Shown here: positions 25,157-33,887 of the stretch, piece after piece
How positions within the stretch are numbered: the stretch's first letter is position 1
Layout: each line of letters starts with the position of its first letter
Assembly: GCF_009363095.1 (NCBI RefSeq)
Contig: NZ_CP045295.1
Coordinates: 4,266,001 to 4,330,000, forward strand
Direction: 5' to 3'
Length of the DNA: 64,000 bases
Source: Paenibacillus cellulositrophicus
GTDB taxonomy: Bacteria; Bacillota; Bacilli; Paenibacillales; Paenibacillaceae
Notes under the pieces: generated by a model
The model's database searches: none
The model's input: the letters and a program-made list of their open reading frames with translations, nothing else
What the model was told of the DNA's origin: nothing
Translations under genes and position numbers: made by a program

Positions 25157-26270
25157 ATGTTAGATCCAAGCGTTAAGCACGACTTGCGGGAAATCGCAAC
25201 GAAACTCACCAATCTTAGGGGGTCTCTTTGACTTAGATCTGAAGCAGGAAATGATCTCGAACTTCGAAGAGAAAATGTCAGCTCCCGACTTTTGGGATGA
25301 CAACGAAAAGGCTCAATCGGTCATCGCAGAAATGAACGCCGTGAAGTCGTCGGTTGACGAGTATGAGAAGCTGCAGCAGGAATACGACGACGCCTCCATG
25401 ATGGCGGAGCTCGCCGACGAGGAAGGCGACGAATCGCTGGCCGCCGAAATCGCCGAAGCGGTGGGTTCGTTAACCAAGAAGCTGGACGAATTTGAGCTCA
25501 AGCTGCTGCTGAGCCAGCCTTACGATAAAATGAACGCCATTCTCGAGCTTCACCCGGGTGCCGGCGGCACCGAGTCCCAGGATTGGGGCCAGATGCTGCT
25601 GCGGATGTACACCCGCTGGGCAGAGAAACACGGCTTCAAAGTCGAAACTCTAGACTATCTGCCGGGTGACGAGGCCGGGATCAAGAGCGTTACGCTGCTG
25701 ATCAAAGGCTTTAACGCTTACGGCTATCTGAAAGCCGAGAAGGGCGTGCATCGTCTGGTGCGCATCTCGCCGTTCGACTCGTCGGGACGCCGCCATACGT
25801 CGTTCGTCTCCTGCGATGTCGTGCCGGAGATTACCGAGGACGTCGACGTGGAGATCCGAACAGAGGATCTGAAGATCGATACGTACCGGGCCAGCGGCGC
25901 CGGCGGTCAGCATATCAACACGACGGACTCCGCAGTACGGATTACCCACATCCCGACGGGTGTGGTCGTAACCTGCCAGAACGAACGCTCGCAGATTAAA
26001 AACCGAGAGCGCGCGATGACGATGCTTCGTTCGAAGCTGTACGAACGCAAACTCGAAGAGCAGCAAAAACAGCTGGATGAAATCCGAGGGGAACAGTCGG
26101 ATATTGCCTGGGGCAGCCAGATTCGCTCCTACGTGTTTCATCCCTATAGTATGGTAAAGGACCACCGTACCTCAGTGGAAACCGGCAATGTCGGCGCTGT
26201 CATGGACGGGGACCTGGATCCTTTCATTGACGGTTATTTGCGCAGCCAAATTAAGGTGGAAACCGAATAA
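25157..26270 (+). CDS. prfB: Peptide chain release factor 2 (programmed +1 frameshift)
   Basis: Releases the peptide at UGA and UAA stops. The gene reads 25157-25228, skips base 25229, and continues 25230-26270, for 370 residues. The first 24 codons (MLDPSVKHDLREIATKLTNL, then RGSL) meet an in-frame TGA at 25229-25231. The shift site is AGGGGG-TCT-CTT-TGA-C, so low RF2 lets the ribosome slip and make more RF2. The SPF codon-recognition tripeptide (RISPFDSSGRRHTSF) and the GGQ catalytic motif (RASGAGGQHINTTDSAVR) are intact. Starting at ATG 25251 would lose the N-terminus. RBS AGAGGTGA is at 25139-25146. A terminator follows at 26280-26312. Confidence 0.97.
25217..25231 (+). promoter_or_regulatory. 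RF2 programmed frameshift site
   Basis: Internal Shine-Dalgarno-like AGGGGG (25217-25222), TCT, slippery CTT (25226-25228), TGA (25229-25231) and the C that follows. Spacing is that of the E. coli and B. subtilis sites. Confidence 0.96.
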
Positions 26271-26279
26271 AACCAAGTG

Positions 26280-26312
26280 AATTCCTACACGCTATTCGTG
26301 TAGGAATTTTTT
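26280..26312 (+). terminator. Terminator after prfB
   Basis: AATTCCTACACG pairs with CGTGTAGGAATT around a six-base loop, followed by a T run. At least 11 paired bases. Confidence 0.92.
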
Positions 26313-26397
26313 GGTGTAATGGACTGATTTTAGCATTCTGGAAGGTTTGGCTGCTTGATGGCCGATTTATATTTTAGGTAAGGAGAGAAAATTGTTC

Positions 26398-27285
26398 ATG
26401 TCTCAGAAGTCATCGAACCGCAGAAAGGCATCGCTGCCTATGAGCGGACCCCGGCGCCATGTGGTGGACACGCTGCTCATCATTATCGGTTCCTTTATTA
26501 TCGCTTTAGGATTTAATTTGTTTTTCCTGCCGAACGGGATCGCTTCCGGCGGGGTATCCGGGATTTCCGTATTGACCGAAGCCTGGTTTGGCATGGAACC
26601 GGCCTTTACCCAATGGGCCCTCAACATCCCGCTGTTTATCCTGGGCATCCTGCTGCTCGGAAAAAATTACGGCATCCGCTCGCTGCTGGGCAGCGTGGTG
26701 CTGCCATTGTTCGTCTATCTGACGAAGGACTGGCCGCTGCCGACGAGCAACCCGCTGCTCGCCTCGATTTACGGCGGGATCGCGGTAGGTCTCGGCATTG
26801 GGATCGTGTACCGCGGACGGGGCTCCACTGGCGGACTGACGACGCTGGCCCAGATCATCCAGAAGTACAGCGGACTGAGCTTTTCCCTATGCGTTGTGAT
26901 CCTGGACGGATCGGTCATCCTTTTAGCTGCCTGTACGCTGTCTCTGGAGAAGGCGCTGTATGCACTGGTGGGACTGTATGTCACCGGTAAGGTGATCGAC
27001 GCCATTGAGCTCGGTTTCAACTACTCGAAGGTGGCTTATATTATCTCGGACCATATCGAACCGATAACGGCGGCAGTGCTGAAGGACCTGGACCGCGGCT
27101 GTACCAAGCTGAACGCCACCGGCGGCTATACCGGAACGGACCGGACTGTGCTGATGGTCGTCATCGGCCAGAGCGAAACGACGCGGCTGAAGACGCTGGT
27201 GCAGTCGGTGGACCCGGAGGCTTTTGTCATCATCAGCAATGCGCATGAGGTGCTGGGCGAGGGCTTTAAGCTGCAGGGCAGCTGA
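26398..27285 (+). CDS. YitT family membrane protein
   Basis: Integral membrane protein of unknown activity. Start ATG 26398, ten bases after AGGAGAG; a TTG at 26392 is too close to the site. The 295 residues have about five membrane segments (LLIIIGSFIIALGFNLFFLP, WALNIPLFILGILLLGKNYG, LASIYGGIAVGLGIGIVYRG, LCVVILDGSVILLAACTLSL, ALYALVGLYVTGKVIDAIEL) carrying the DUF161/YitT signature FLPNGIASGGVSGISVL and GRGSTGGLTTLAQIIQKYSG. A cytoplasmic C-terminal DUF2179 domain follows (GCTKLNATGGYTGTDRTVLM, VDPEAFVIISNAHEVLGEGF). It has a terminator on each side and is a single-gene unit. Confidence 0.92.
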   Translation: MSQKSSNRRKASLPMSGPRRHVVDTLLIIIGSFIIALGFNLFFLPNGIASGGVSGISVLTEAWFGMEPAFTQWALNIPLFILGILLLGKNYGIRSLLGSVVLPLFVYLTKDWPLPTSNPLLASIYGGIAVGLGIGIVYRGRGSTGGLTTLAQIIQKYSGLSFSLCVVILDGSVILLAACTLSLEKALYALVGLYVTGKVIDAIELGFNYSKVAYIISDHIEPITAAVLKDLDRGCTKLNATGGYTGTDRTVLMVVIGQSETTRLKTLVQSVDPEAFVIISNAHEVLGEGFKLQGS

Positions 27286-27330
27286 GCATTTTTTTCACCA
27301 TCCATCATAGTTTAATAATGAACAACAAAA

Positions 27331-27375
27331 AGAGGCGAACAGTTATCCATGCGGGCTGGGCAGCCTCTTTTTTAT
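27331..27375 (+). terminator. Terminator after the yitT-like gene
   Basis: AGAGGC (27331-27336) with GCCTCT (27363-27368), loop of 26 bases that can form further pairs, then a T run. Confidence 0.65.
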
Positions 27376-27401
27376 TATGAAGAGGTCGGAGGGATGGACA
27401 G

Positions 27402-28142
27402 ATGGCACAGAGGAGACCCGAAATCGCAAACCAGGGGAATTACGGAATTGATGCGCCAACCGTCATTCGGAATTTGGCCTGGATCGGCGTCCTGCCGGTC
27501 GTTGCCGGCATCCTGCTCCTGCGTTTGCATGGGGTGGTTTGGTCCATCGCGGCGGGATTGCTTTTGCTCGGCGGGCTTGTGTGCTGGGTGGAAGTCCTCC
27601 TGATGCTGTGGAGCAGTAAGCGGGGAAAAGGGGTCGTCATCCGGAAACTCATCGAACAGCTGGATATCGGCGAGAGTGACAGAATCCTGGATGTCGGATG
27701 CGGCAGAGGTTTCGTGCTGAATTCTCTGGCGAAGCAGATCCCCAGCGGGAAAGCCGTAGGCATCGACATATGGAATCCCCGGGACCAATCCGGGAATGAC
27801 CCGAAGGTTACGCTGCATAATGCGGAGCTGGAAGGTATTCGAAGCCGGGTGGAAGTGATCGATGCGGATGCGCGGAAGCTTCCTTTTGATAACGATACGT
27901 TCGATAAGGTCGTTTCCAGCCTGGCGATTCATAATATCCAGGAGCCGGATGAAAGACGGAAGGCCATCGAAGAAATGGTGCGTGTGTTAAAAAGAGGTGG
28001 CCAAGCAGCGATCCTGGATTTTCAGCACACCCGGGAATATGAACGGATACTGGCCGATTCCGGCATGCAGGATGTGCGTATTTCCGCATTGTATGTTCAG
28101 ATGTTCCCGCCCGTCCGAGTTGTTACCGGCATCAAAAAATAA
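27402..28142 (+). CDS. Membrane-associated class I SAM-dependent methyltransferase
   Basis: 246 residues, start ATG 27402 after GGTCGGAGGGATGG. Residues ~22-70 hold two hydrophobic segments (LAWIGVLPVVAGILLL, IAAGLLLLGGLVCWVEVLLM), so the enzyme is anchored in the membrane. The catalytic fold then has motif I ILDVGCGRGFVLN, an acidic end of strand 2 (AVGIDIWN), VIDADARKLPFDNDTFDKVV, and the post-motif LKRGGQAAILDFQHTREYER. This is a UbiE/Methyltransf_11 type domain. The methyl acceptor cannot be told. Similar two-helix methyltransferases occur widely in Bacillales. It is followed by a weak terminator and then the arginine operon. Confidence 0.85.
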   Translation: MAQRRPEIANQGNYGIDAPTVIRNLAWIGVLPVVAGILLLRLHGVVWSIAAGLLLLGGLVCWVEVLLMLWSSKRGKGVVIRKLIEQLDIGESDRILDVGCGRGFVLNSLAKQIPSGKAVGIDIWNPRDQSGNDPKVTLHNAELEGIRSRVEVIDADARKLPFDNDTFDKVVSSLAIHNIQEPDERRKAIEEMVRVLKRGGQAAILDFQHTREYERILADSGMQDVRISALYVQMFPPVRVVTGIKK

Positions 28143-28208
28143 ACGGCCATCACACATCACAAGGGCGGTTCGGGATCAACGCATGAATCACTCTATAGAA
28201 ATGAATCG

Positions 28209-28238
28209 GGTCGGACCTTGAACAGGGTCTTTTTTTCT
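28209..28238 (+). terminator. Probable terminator before the arg operon
   Basis: GGACC-ttgaac-AGGGTC followed by TTTTTTTC. The stem is only four to five pairs but the T run is good. Confidence 0.55.
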
Positions 28239-28324
28239 TGGAGATCGAAAGGTACATAGGCTCGGACTATAGGAGGCGGGAGCGGATAAGCCCTTACAGG
28301 ATAAGGGAAATTCGTTCCAAAGTG

Positions 28325-28353
28325 TTGTATTTATATAAAAGCGGTCGTATAAT
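28325..28353 (+). promoter_or_regulatory. Sigma-A promoter of the arginine operon
   Basis: TTGTAT at 28325-28330, 17 bases, perfect TATAAT at 28348-28353. Start of transcription near 28360, about 50 bases before argC. Confidence 0.85.
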
Positions 28354-28371
28354 AATACATAATTATTCATG
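28354..28371 (+). promoter_or_regulatory. ARG box (ArgR/AhrC operator)
   Basis: AATACATAATTATTCATG: right half ATTCA is exact and left half TACAT has two changes from TGAAT, with the four A/T centre of the consensus TGAAT-WWWW-ATTCA. It abuts the -10 and covers the transcription start, so bound ArgR with arginine would block the promoter. Confidence 0.75.
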
Positions 28372-28410
28372 ATTTATACAGAAGCGGCAGTAGAGAGGGG
28401 AACGCGGGGA

Positions 28411-29475
28411 ATGGGAGAACACGGTACTGGGGAGAAGGTTAGGATTGCGATCGTCGGTTCGACCGGCTACGGCGGGGTTGAGCTGATCCGGCTGCTGCAG
28501 GGGCATCCCAGAGCAGTCATTACGTCAGTGATTTCATCATCGAGCGCGGGAACGCCGATTTCGGAAGGTTTTCCGCATTTAACGGATATTATCGTGCAAA
28601 ATTTGGACGGTACCGATCCGAAGGAAATCGCCGCCAAGGCGGATGTCGTCTTTACGGCTACCCCTTCGGGCGTGAGCTCCAAGCTGGTGCCGGGCTTGCT
28701 GGAAGAGGGGCTTAAGGTCATTGATTTGTCCGGGGATTTCCGGATCAAGCACGGCGCCACGTATGAAAAATGGTATAAGCACACCGCGCCGGATGCGGCT
28801 TATTTGGACCAAGCCCTTTTCGGTTTGTGCGAACTGTTTGGAGAAGAAGTCGCCGGCAAGGACTTTATTTCCAATCCCGGCTGTTACCCGACGGCTACCC
28901 TGCTCGGTCTAGTTCCGGCCATCAGCGCCGGCTGGATTAACCCGAACAGCATTATCATCGATGCCAAGTCCGGCGTATCGGGTTCGGGACGAGGAACGAG
29001 CTTGACGACCCATTTTGCGGAAATTAATGAAAATTTCAAAGCTTACAAAGTGAATAAGCATCAGCATATCCCGGAAATTGAACAGGTGCTTAGCCAAGTG
29101 GCCGGTGAGCAGGTGACCGTGACGTTTACGACTCAGCTGGTGCCGATGACCCGGGGAATTATGAGCACGATGTATGCAAACTTGAACGGCGTGTATAATG
29201 ACGAAGATTTTGTGGAGCTGTACCGGCAGTATTACCAAGGACGGCCGTTCGTGCGCGTGCGCGACACGGGCATTTGGCCGGCGACGAAGGAAGTGCTGGG
29301 CTCCAATTATTGCGATATCGGTTTTGCGGCGGATCCGCGAACGGGCCGGGTCACCATTATTTCGGTCATTGACAATATCGTCAAGGGTGCGGCAGGCCAG
29401 GCGATACAGAATTTGAATCTGATGATGGGATGGGAGGAGAATCTCGGACTCGGCTATACTCCGGTGTATCCGTAA
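28411..29475 (+). CDS. argC: N-acetyl-gamma-glutamyl-phosphate reductase
   Basis: Third step from glutamate to ornithine: reduces N-acetylglutamyl phosphate to the semialdehyde with NADPH. I start it at ATG 28411 (MGEHGTGEKVRIAIVGSTGY), nine bases after GAGAGGGG; an ATG at 28369 lies in the operator and only about nine bases from the predicted transcript start. 354 residues, normal for the family. Motifs: nucleotide-binding IAIVGSTGYGGVELIRLL and the active-site Cys158 in FISNPGCYPTATLLGL. First gene of argCJBDFGH. Confidence 0.96.
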   Translation: MGEHGTGEKVRIAIVGSTGYGGVELIRLLQGHPRAVITSVISSSSAGTPISEGFPHLTDIIVQNLDGTDPKEIAAKADVVFTATPSGVSSKLVPGLLEEGLKVIDLSGDFRIKHGATYEKWYKHTAPDAAYLDQALFGLCELFGEEVAGKDFISNPGCYPTATLLGLVPAISAGWINPNSIIIDAKSGVSGSGRGTSLTTHFAEINENFKAYKVNKHQHIPEIEQVLSQVAGEQVTVTFTTQLVPMTRGIMSTMYANLNGVYNDEDFVELYRQYYQGRPFVRVRDTGIWPATKEVLGSNYCDIGFAADPRTGRVTIISVIDNIVKGAAGQAIQNLNLMMGWEENLGLGYTPVYP

Positions 29476-29480
29476 GCGGG

Positions 29481-30722
29481 ATGAACATAGACATGGGACA
29501 ATTAACGACGTTTACGCAGGTGAAGGACGGATCGATCGTCACGCCGAAAGGTTTCTCGGCGGGAGGCGTGCACTGCGGACTCAAGAAGACGGATCGCCAT
29601 GACCTTGGCGCGATCCTGTGCGAGGTGCCGGCCGTGGCTGCGGCCGTGTACACCACGAATGTGTTTCAAGCGGCACCGCTGAAGGTGACGCGCGAGAGCC
29701 TGCAGAATGGCACGCTGCAGGCTGTGATCGTGAACAGCGGCAACGCCAACGCGTGCACTGGGCAGCAAGGCGAAGCCGATGCCTATGACATGCGGGCGGC
29801 CGCAGCCCGCCACCTCGGCGTGGCGGAGCAGGACGTGGCCGTCGCGTCCACGGGCGTGATCGGCGAGCTGCTCAAGATGGACCGCGTGAACGCGGGCATC
29901 GAGTCTCTGCCGCCGCGGCTCAGCAGCGCCAATTCGGGCGCGGAGGACTTCTCGCAGGCGATCCTCACCACGGACCTGGTGAAAAAAGAAGCCTGCGTAT
30001 CGGTGTTGGTGAACGGCAAAGAGGTGACGATTGGCGGCGCGGCAAAAGGTTCGGGGATGATTCATCCGAACATGGCGACGATGCTCGCTTTTATGACGAC
30101 GGACGCGGCTATTGACCAGGAAGCTCTGCAGCAGCTGATGCGGCAGGCGACGGACGTGACGTTCAACATGATTACGGTGGACGGCGACACGAGCACAAAC
30201 GACATGCTGATCGCCATGGCCAGCGGGCTGGCGGGGAACGAAGTGCTTACGCCGGCGCATCCGGACTGGGAGCCGTTTGCCGAAGGATTTACGTATGTGT
30301 GCCGGAGCTTGGCCCAAGCGATTGCGCGGGACGGCGAAGGTGCGACGAAACTGGTCGAGGTCAGCGTCACCGGCGCAGTTAGTGACCTGTCGGCACGGGC
30401 GATTGCCAAGACGGTCATCGGCTCGAGCCTGGTGAAATCGGCTGTGTTTGGCGCCGATGCCAACTGGGGACGGATCATCGCAGCCGTCGGACGTGCGGGC
30501 GAGCCGGTAAATCCGGAGACGGTCGACATCCGGCTGGGCGATATCAGCGTATTGGAACAATCGCGTCCAGTCGCCTTTAATGAAGATGAAGCGTTGGCTT
30601 ACTTGAAAGGGGACACCGTCCGCATCGTCGTGGATCTGCACGGCGGAGCCGGGCAAGCCACCGCCTGGGGCTGCGATTTGACTTATGACTACGTACGGAT
30701 CAATGCGGCTTACCGGACATAA
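29481..30722 (+). CDS. argJ: Bifunctional ornithine acetyltransferase / N-acetylglutamate synthase
   Basis: ArgJ moves the acetyl group from N-acetylornithine back to glutamate and so makes the pathway cyclic; the bifunctional type can also start it from acetyl-CoA. 413 residues from ATG 29481, five bases after the argC stop; a second ATG at 29493 is possible. The protein cuts itself before Thr200 in GSGMIHPNMATMLAF, which becomes the nucleophile. The substrate loop GVIGELLKM and the end AWGCDLTYDYVRINAAYRT are typical. No argA or argE is present nearby, consistent with ArgJ recycling. Whether the first activity is present cannot be read from the sequence. Confidence 0.95.
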   Translation: MNIDMGQLTTFTQVKDGSIVTPKGFSAGGVHCGLKKTDRHDLGAILCEVPAVAAAVYTTNVFQAAPLKVTRESLQNGTLQAVIVNSGNANACTGQQGEADAYDMRAAAARHLGVAEQDVAVASTGVIGELLKMDRVNAGIESLPPRLSSANSGAEDFSQAILTTDLVKKEACVSVLVNGKEVTIGGAAKGSGMIHPNMATMLAFMTTDAAIDQEALQQLMRQATDVTFNMITVDGDTSTNDMLIAMASGLAGNEVLTPAHPDWEPFAEGFTYVCRSLAQAIARDGEGATKLVEVSVTGAVSDLSARAIAKTVIGSSLVKSAVFGADANWGRIIAAVGRAGEPVNPETVDIRLGDISVLEQSRPVAFNEDEALAYLKGDTVRIVVDLHGGAGQATAWGCDLTYDYVRINAAYRT

Positions 30723-30755
30723 GGCGAAGGCAGCTGCAGGGGAGAGTGAATGCAT

Positions 30756-31589
30756 ATGAAGACGCTGGAGAATGAGCAGGGTTCCCGTATTGGAGCGGAT
30801 GGCCAGCAGACGTTTGTCATGAAGTGCGGGGGAAGCACGCTGGCAGCGCTGCCGGATTCCTTCTTTGAGGATCTGAAGCAGTTGCAGCAGCAGGGCGTGC
30901 AGCCGGTCATCGTCCATGGGGGTGGTCCGGCCATTTCGGACAATCTCGCCAAGCTGGGGATTGAAACGGAATTTGTGAACGGCCTGCGCAAGACGACCGA
31001 GGATGTCCTCGACGTCGTGGAGATGGTGCTGGCCGGAACGATCAACAAGCAGATCGTGCGGCGGATCCAGAGCACGGGCGGCAGGGCTCTTGGCCTGTCT
31101 GGCGTCGACGGGGGACTAATCCAAGCCGAGCCGGTTGCGAACGCGGCCGAGGTTGGCCATGTCGGCGACGTTACCTACGTGGAATCGGCGATCGTTAAAG
31201 GCATTACGGCCATGGGCTACATGCCGGTCATCGCGCCGGTCGGGGTGGATGCGGCCGGGCAGCGTTACAACATTAACGCCGATACTGCGGCGGGCGCCGT
31301 CGCTTCTCATTTGGGAGTCGACCGGATGATCGTGGTCACGGACGTGCCGGGCATCCTGAAAGCCGTGGATGGCGAGAAGCAGGTGCTGCCTTCGGTGACG
31401 GTGCAGCAAATCGAAGACATGATCGCCAGCGGCGACATTTACGGCGGCATGATTCCGAAGGTTCGGGCCGCGGTGAGCTGCATCCAGGGAGACGTGCAGG
31501 AAGTCGTCATCGTGGACGGCAGCGAGCCCCGGGTACTGAGCCGGGTGCTGCAGGGTGAAGTGTTGGGTTCCCGCATCGTGCGGGATTAA
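30756..31589 (+). CDS. argB: Acetylglutamate kinase
   Basis: Second step of the pathway: phosphorylates N-acetylglutamate. The start is ATG 30756, nine bases after GGGGAGAG; ATG 30750 in frame is only three bases away from that site. 277 residues. Amino acid kinase motifs: FVMKCGGSTLAALPD (phosphate-binding Lys), PVIVHGGGPAISDNL (Gly-rich loop), FVNGLRKTT, and YNINADTAAGAVASHLG. The start region carries a short polar extension (MKTLENEQGSRIGADGQQ) not seen in all homologues. In the operon between argJ and argD. Confidence 0.96.
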   Translation: MKTLENEQGSRIGADGQQTFVMKCGGSTLAALPDSFFEDLKQLQQQGVQPVIVHGGGPAISDNLAKLGIETEFVNGLRKTTEDVLDVVEMVLAGTINKQIVRRIQSTGGRALGLSGVDGGLIQAEPVANAAEVGHVGDVTYVESAIVKGITAMGYMPVIAPVGVDAAGQRYNINADTAAGAVASHLGVDRMIVVTDVPGILKAVDGEKQVLPSVTVQQIEDMIASGDIYGGMIPKVRAAVSCIQGDVQEVVIVDGSEPRVLSRVLQGEVLGSRIVRD

Positions 31590-31661
31590 GATAAAGGCAG
31601 GAACATTATACACAGGGGCACAGGGGGAGACCTGCGGCTCCGGGAGAAGGAGTGATTAGGG

Positions 31662-32858
31662 ATGAGTGCAAGCGAACAGGCAAGCTCATTGTTTCAGAAC
31701 TATGCCAGATATCCGATCAGCCTGGTGAAAGGGCAAGGGAGCTGGCTGTGGGACGATAAAGGGAACAAATACCTCGACTTTATGTGCGGTATAGCGGTGA
31801 CCAATCTAGGCCATGCGCCGAAGAAAGTGACCGAGAAGCTGAAAGCCCAGCTGGATGAGCTGTGGCATGTATCGAACCTGTTCCACATTCCGAACCAGGA
31901 AAAAGCAGCTTCTCTGCTGACGGCGAACAGCTGCGCGGATGCGGTGTTCTTCTGCAACAGCGGCGCCGAAGCGAACGAAGCGGCCATCAAGCTGGCCCGC
32001 CGCTACCACCAGAAAGTGAAAGGCACCGGACGCTTTGAAATCATCACCTTCCATCAATCCTTCCACGGACGTACGCTGGCTACCCTGACGGCAACCGGCC
32101 AAGACAAGGTAAAGGACGGCTTCCTACCGCTGCCTGCCGGCTTCAAGAGCGTACCGCTGCATGATCTGGACGCGCTGAAAGCAGCTATCGGACCGGATAC
32201 GGCTGCGATCATGATCGAGATGGTACTGGCGGAAGGCGGCGTGCTCGTCGTGCAGCCGGACTTCCTGAAGGCAGTGAAGGCGCTGTGCGAACAGCATGGG
32301 CTTCTACTCATCTTCGACGAGGTGCAGACCGGCATGGGGCGTACAGGCAAACTGTTTGCGTATGAGCATTACGGCATTGAACCGGATATTTTCACCCTCG
32401 CCAAAGGCATTGCCAGCGGGTTCCCGGCGGGAGCGATGCTCGGCAAAGGGTATCTGAAAGACGCGTTTACGCCGGGCAGTCACGGTTCTACCTTCGGCGG
32501 CACGCCGATCGCAACGGCAGCGATGATCGCCACGATCGAGACGATTCTCGAAGATCAGCTGCCGCAGCGCGCCGCGGACATGGGCGAGTATTTGATCCAG
32601 CAGCTGAACGAAAAGGTCGCTGTGCATCCTTTTGTCAATGAAGTGCGCGGCTTGGGGCTGCTCATCGGCATCGAATGCAAGGAGCCGGTGAACGACATCG
32701 TGCTGGAAGGGCAGAAACGCGGGCTGCTGTTCGTGACCGCTGGTCCGAACGTGATCCGCCTGCTTCCAAACCTGTATATTTCCAAAGAAGAAATCGATCA
32801 GGCCGTCGGCATGATTGCCGAGCTGATCCATGATCATACCGCAGTAAACAAGGCGTAG
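31662..32858 (+). CDS. argD: Acetylornithine aminotransferase
   Basis: PLP enzyme that turns N-acetylglutamate semialdehyde into N-acetylornithine. 398 residues from ATG 31662, after GAGAAGGAGTGATTAGGG. Class III aminotransferase motifs: NSGAEANEAAIKLAR, FHGRTLATL, LIFDEVQTGMGRTGKLFAYE, and the Schiff-base Lys248 in TLAKGIASGFPAGAML, followed by GSHGSTFGGTPIATAA. Length and all binding residues normal. The upstream gap of 72 bases contains no clear regulatory signal. Confidence 0.96.
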   Translation: MSASEQASSLFQNYARYPISLVKGQGSWLWDDKGNKYLDFMCGIAVTNLGHAPKKVTEKLKAQLDELWHVSNLFHIPNQEKAASLLTANSCADAVFFCNSGAEANEAAIKLARRYHQKVKGTGRFEIITFHQSFHGRTLATLTATGQDKVKDGFLPLPAGFKSVPLHDLDALKAAIGPDTAAIMIEMVLAEGGVLVVQPDFLKAVKALCEQHGLLLIFDEVQTGMGRTGKLFAYEHYGIEPDIFTLAKGIASGFPAGAMLGKGYLKDAFTPGSHGSTFGGTPIATAAMIATIETILEDQLPQRAADMGEYLIQQLNEKVAVHPFVNEVRGLGLLIGIECKEPVNDIVLEGQKRGLLFVTAGPNVIRLLPNLYISKEEIDQAVGMIAELIHDHTAVNKA

Positions 32859-32901
32859 CCGGGCAGCATTAGAGCATGCACTGATAAAGGAGGACGTAAC
32901 G

Positions 32902-33861
32902 ATGTTGAGCCAAACCGGGCTGCTGCAGGATATCGACCTGAAGGGAAGAGACCTGCTGGAGCTCGACGATTATACACCGGAAGAAATTCAGTACTTGATC
33001 GATCTGGCGATCGAACTCAAGCGCAAGCAGAAGAACGGCGAGGAATACCAGCCGCTGAAGGGCAAAACGATCGGACTTATTTTCGAAAAATCATCCACCC
33101 GTACCCGGGTATCGTTCGAAGTGGGGGCGTTCCAGCTCGGAGCCCACGCGCTCTTTTTAAGCAAAAACGACATCCAGCTTGGACGCGGAGAAATTATCAG
33201 CGATACGGCGCAGGTGCTGTCGCGTTACCTGGACGGCATCATGATCCGCACCTTTGGACATCACAATGTGACGGATCTGGCGAAATACGCCTCCGTTCCC
33301 GTCATCAACGGCCTGAGCGATCTGGCGCATCCGTGCCAGGTGCTGGCGGATTACCAGACGATCTATGAGCACAAGGGCCAGCTGAAAGGCCTGAAGCTCG
33401 CCTACATCGGCGACGGCAACAACATGGCCCATTCCTTGATGATCGGCGGCGCCAAGCTGGGCGTGAACGTATCGATCGCAAGTCCGGAAGGGTACACCCC
33501 GGATCCGGCCGTGGTGAAGGCCAGCCAAGAGATCGCCAAGGAGAGCGGCGCGCAGATCATCGTTACGCACAGTCCGGAAGAAGCGGTGAAGGACGCAGAC
33601 GTCATTTATACCGACGTATGGGCCAGCATGGGCTTTGAGGAAGAGCAGAAGGTCCGCGAGGCGGCGTTCAAAAACTATCAAGTCGACGAGAAGCTGGCGC
33701 AGCTGGCGAAGGCAGACTACCTGTTCATGCACTGCCTGCCGGCACACCGTGGGGAAGAAGTGAGCGAAGGGGTCATCGACGGCAAAAACTCGGTTATTTT
33801 CGACCAGGCTGAAAACCGTCTGCATGCGCAAAAAGCGCTGATGGCCGCATTGATGGGTTAA
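32902..33861 (+). CDS. argF: Ornithine carbamoyltransferase
   Basis: Joins ornithine and carbamoyl phosphate to give citrulline. 319 residues from ATG 32902 after AAAGGAGGACGT. Carbamoyl phosphate loop FEKSSTRTRVSFEVG, HPCQVLADY, and the ornithine side DVWASMGFEEEQ and LFMHCLPAHRGEEV are all present. carA/carB for carbamoyl phosphate are not in this window, unlike B. subtilis, where they sit inside the argC-F operon. Confidence 0.97.
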   Translation: MLSQTGLLQDIDLKGRDLLELDDYTPEEIQYLIDLAIELKRKQKNGEEYQPLKGKTIGLIFEKSSTRTRVSFEVGAFQLGAHALFLSKNDIQLGRGEIISDTAQVLSRYLDGIMIRTFGHHNVTDLAKYASVPVINGLSDLAHPCQVLADYQTIYEHKGQLKGLKLAYIGDGNNMAHSLMIGGAKLGVNVSIASPEGYTPDPAVVKASQEIAKESGAQIIVTHSPEEAVKDADVIYTDVWASMGFEEEQKVREAAFKNYQVDEKLAQLAKADYLFMHCLPAHRGEEVSEGVIDGKNSVIFDQAENRLHAQKALMAALMG

Positions 33862-33887
33862 GATTAGTCAGGAGAGGGAGTTAAGAC

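Noticed and set aside
29502..30917. 471-residue minus-strand frame over argJ-argB
   Set aside because: Composition artefact; crosses the argJ-argB junction.
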